Made by a program: the position numbers and the translations under genes. The notes beneath the pieces were generated by a model, which was given only the letters and a program-made list of their open reading frames with translations, did not search any database and had not been told where the DNA came from. From Gammaproteobacteria bacterium 50_400_T64 (GTDB lineage Bacteria; Pseudomonadota; Gammaproteobacteria; Pseudomonadales; Porticoccaceae): a stretch of 35,691 nucleotides of DNA. Of the stretch, positions 35,176 to 35,691 are shown piece after piece. Within the stretch, counting starts at the first letter, position 1. Each line of letters begins with the position of its first letter. The stretch lies in contig MAAS01000008.1 in the NCBI GenBank assembly GCA_002162755.1, positions 1-35,691 on the forward strand, written 5' to 3'.

Positions 35176-35670
35176 GTGAATTGGGCTGACTGGGCGATTA
35201 TCGCCATCCTTTGTTTATCTATGTCGATTGGTCTCGTTAGAGGCCTTATTAAAGAAGCTATGTCTCTAGCCGTCTGGTTTGCAGCCGGGGCACTCGCCAT
35301 GCTGCTCTATCAGCCTCTGGCTACTTATTTGGTTGAAATAATAGACACCGCTTCACTGCGTTTTTTGGCAGCTTGGGCAGGAATATTTGTGTCCGTCTTA
35401 CTGGCCGGAGGCTTGTTGAATTATTTACTTGGCAAACTGGTTGATGCCACAGGCCTGAGCGGTACGGATCGCTTACTGGGTCTTTTTTTCGGTGCAGCCA
35501 GAGGCGGTATTATTGTGATGGCCATTTTAGTGATTTTGCCGGGTGTACTGCCTGTCGATCAGGATTCCTGGTGGCGGCAGTCTATACTCATTCCTCAATT
35601 CTTACGTTTTGAAGATTGGGCGCGAGAGGCTGCAGCCGCAGTTTCTACTTTGATTAAACAGCTTTTTTAG
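35176..35670 (+). CDS. cvpA: CvpA family membrane protein
   Basis: A 164-residue inner-membrane protein starting at a GTG (MNWADWAIIAILCLSMSIGL). It has four hydrophobic helices and family marks VRGLIKEAMSLAVWFAAGA and GLSGTDRLLGLFFGAARGGI. CvpA is needed for colicin V production in E. coli and affects envelope function; its biochemical role is unclear. It lies directly upstream of purF (12 bases), the conserved cvpA-purF pair. Confidence 0.95.
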   Translation: MNWADWAIIAILCLSMSIGLVRGLIKEAMSLAVWFAAGALAMLLYQPLATYLVEIIDTASLRFLAAWAGIFVSVLLAGGLLNYLLGKLVDATGLSGTDRLLGLFFGAARGGIIVMAILVILPGVLPVDQDSWWRQSILIPQFLRFEDWAREAAAAVSTLIKQLF

Positions 35671-35682
35671 AGGAAGCCTACG

Positions 35683-35691
35683 ATGTGTGGC
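35683..35691 (+). CDS. purF: Amidophosphoribosyltransferase, first three codons
   Basis: ATG TGT GGC encodes Met-Cys-Gly, cut by the window edge, with AGGA at 35671-35674 as ribosome site. PurF starts MCG because the Cys becomes the N-terminal nucleophile after Met removal. The call rests on this and on position after cvpA. Confidence 0.75.

Noticed and set aside
1-35691. CRISPR array, tRNA or rRNA genes, complete insertion sequence, prophage genes
   Set aside because: No regularly spaced repeats, cloverleaf candidates, rRNA-like blocks or intact transposase/phage genes were seen; nearly all the window is explained by housekeeping genes.

Overview
This window looks like chromosomal core DNA from a marine gammaproteobacterium of the Cellvibrionales/Pseudomonadales type (taxon inferred, not proven). 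As I recall the Pseudomonas aeruginosa map, several blocks match it in order: metG-mrp(apbC)-dcd; rmf-rlmKL; topA followed by a small conserved hypothetical; and leuC-leuD-asd-usg-fimV-truA-trpF-accD-folC-dedD-cvpA-purF. Most genes are compact, moderately GC-rich housekeeping genes. I see no rRNA, tRNA, CRISPR array, intact insertion sequence or prophage.

Layout. 1-1774: divergent metG (partial) and mrp, then dcd. 1775-3748: a gene-poor, AT-richer accessory patch with one secreted PEP-CTERM protein, its terminator, and a decayed VapC-like PIN toxin gene. 3749-6059 (minus): a four-gene operon of two DUF1538 membrane proteins, a PII-like protein and a CBS-pair protein, the best candidate here for a poorly described system. 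6238-8027 (minus): modB-modC of a molybdate-type ABC importer with no modA beside it. 8283-12957: rmf, rlmKL, a glutaredoxin-like protein, a SirB1-family protein and tatD. 12979-16123: soluble lytic transglycosylase, universal stress protein and a small membrane-anchored unknown. 16308-20018: topA, a conserved unknown and a stand-alone cyclic-nucleotide-binding protein. 20019-20451: a gene-less stretch with a possible transposase relic. 20452-23390 (minus): a LysR regulator translationally coupled to mnmC. 23520-35691: the leuCD to purF superblock.

How genes work together. leuC/leuD form isopropylmalate isomerase and are divergent from the LysR gene across a promoter region holding clear dyads. 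asd is followed by a paralogue that has lost its catalytic residues. fimV, truA, trpF, accD, folC, dedD, cvpA and purF run in one direction with short spacers; folC and dedD overlap.

Most notable points: the DUF1538/PII/CBS operon; an MnmC whose methyltransferase half has lost its SAM-binding and catalytic motifs while the FAD half looks intact; a perfect 16-bp hairpin inside the first codons of truA; absence of leuB from its usual place; modBC without modA; and a PIN-toxin fossil. Identifications rest on reading motifs and remembered family sequences; no database search was run.
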